From a virus, in the IMG/VR virus record IMGVR_UViG_3300029954_000026, positions 1-45,371 of that record: 45,371 bases of DNA, one strand, 5' to 3'. The notes below the pieces were generated by a model. It worked only from the letters and a program-made list of their open reading frames with translations, searched no databases and was not told where the DNA came from. Numbering within the stretch: position 1 is the stretch's first letter; every line of letters begins with the position of its first letter. Positions 44,811 through 45,371 of the stretch are shown here, in pieces. Position numbers and translations under genes: made by a program.

Positions 44811-45371
44811 GTGAAGAAGGTGAAGACATGTACGAAGTGTCAGCACTCCCTTCCTGAAGGTGGTTTTTACAAGCGGAAAACATCTAGTGATGGGCTTGCC
44901 AGTTCATGCAAGGAATGCAGTAAAAAATATTACGCGCTCAACAAGAGCGAGATAGCAGAAAAGAGCAAAGCTCGCAGAAATAAAGATCTCCAGGCGTATA
45001 ACGCAAAAAGCGCCGAATCTTATCGGCGCCGGAAAGATGCGGCTCGGGCGCAGCATGCCAAGCATTACCAGCAAAACAAGACAGAGATTCTAAAGCGTCA
45101 TGCGCGCTACCGGGCTGAGAACAAAGAAAGAATCAACGCTCGATATGCCGAGTACTCGCAAAAAAACAGATCGACGCTTATAGAAAAAGGCAGGCGCTAC
45201 CGAAGTGGCAATGAAGCAGTGAGGCGTAGGGCGAGAGAGCGAGCCCGACTGATAGTCACGGGACTGAGCTCGTCCTACATCAAAAGCCTCATTGCCAGAG
45301 GATCACCTCTAAGTTTTGAAGAAATACCCGAATCGCTTATTGAGATAAAGCGGTTGCAGATTCAGATATTG
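44811..45371 (+). CDS. Zinc-ribbon protein with charged repeats, C-terminus cut by window edge
   Basis: At least 187 residues are open to the right edge. The start is uncertain: GTG 44811, GTG 44820 or an in-frame ATG at 44781 without Shine-Dalgarno. VKTCTKCQHSLPEGGFYKRK and ASSCKECSKKYY make a two-knuckle zinc ribbon of the kind fronting phage HNH/endonuclease-VII-like proteins. About five repeats of roughly 15 residues follow (YQQNKTEILKRHARY, RAENKERINARYAEY, SQKNRSTLIEKGRRY), basic and helical. If a nuclease domain exists it lies beyond the edge. The composition is more AT-rich than its neighbours. Confidence 0.65.
   Translation, partial: MKKVKTCTKCQHSLPEGGFYKRKTSSDGLASSCKECSKKYYALNKSEIAEKSKARRNKDLQAYNAKSAESYRRRKDAARAQHAKHYQQNKTEILKRHARYRAENKERINARYAEYSQKNRSTLIEKGRRYRSGNEAVRRRARERARLIVTGLSSSYIKSLIARGSPLSFEEIPESLIEIKRLQIQIL

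Noticed and set aside
1-45371. CRISPR array, insertion sequence or integrase
   Set aside because: No regularly spaced repeat array, transposase or tyrosine/serine recombinase motif was seen; the only repeats are the small elements listed.

Overview
The window is almost entirely one lambda-like siphophage prophage in a high-GC gammaproteobacterium, most probably Pseudomonas (fluorescens/putida-type rather than P. aeruginosa; this is inference). Pointers are a pyocin S5-like pore-forming bacteriocin, a DUF1654-type SOS gene, DUF2280/DUF4055 packaging genes with a P22-type coat, and CTGT-N8-ACAG LexA boxes. No integrase or att site is visible, so at least the right end of the prophage lies outside the window.

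Layout, read in the direction of lytic transcription (mostly minus strand, right to left). Immunity: cI-type S24 repressor (39779-40435, +) and cro-like gene (39490-39669, -) diverge around palindromic operators. Early operon (39276 to 34398, -): BRO-N antirepressor, wHTH-HNH protein, replication initiator with internal iterons, helicase-loader-like protein, NinB, NinG and an unknown last gene that is the positional candidate for a late antiterminator. Two tRNA genes (Thr, Asn) and a terminator separate early from late genes. Late operon (33802 to 1504, -): holin-like proteins, a metallopeptidase, terminase, portal, minor head, scaffold, P22-type coat, connectors, tail tube, tail chaperones with a -1 frameshift site, tape measure, tail tip M-L-K-I-J, tail-fibre-like genes, endolysin and embedded Rz/Rz1 spanins. 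Several terminator hairpins lie inside this operon directly before structural genes, which implies processive antitermination.

Accessory cargo interrupts this plan. (1) A pore-forming bacteriocin runs off the left edge just past the lysis genes, behind its own LexA box. (2) At 9.1-13.9 kb, between tail genes, sits a P22 immI-like locus (two divergent Arc/Mnt-like proteins, BRO-N and KilA-N antirepressors) plus a plus-strand cargo block with a HIRAN protein and a probable ADP-ribosyltransferase-fold protein. (3) A homing-endonuclease-like gene lies between tail genes L and K. (4) Directly downstream of the repressor, in the lambda rexAB position, is an AT-rich, translationally coupled three-gene unit: GHKL ATPase, DUF4325 STAS-like protein and a membrane protein. 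It is the best candidate for an undescribed exclusion or partner-switching system.

Right of that (42.6-45.4 kb, +) are a membrane gene broken by an amber codon, an SOS-controlled DUF1654 gene, and a second repressor-operator-like promoter followed by an rrn-type boxA. This looks like the PL/nut arm of the phage. It drives a ribbon-helix-helix gene and a LuxR-HTH gene, each behind a copy of a repeated hairpin leader whose stem pairs covary, and then a zinc-ribbon protein cut by the right edge.
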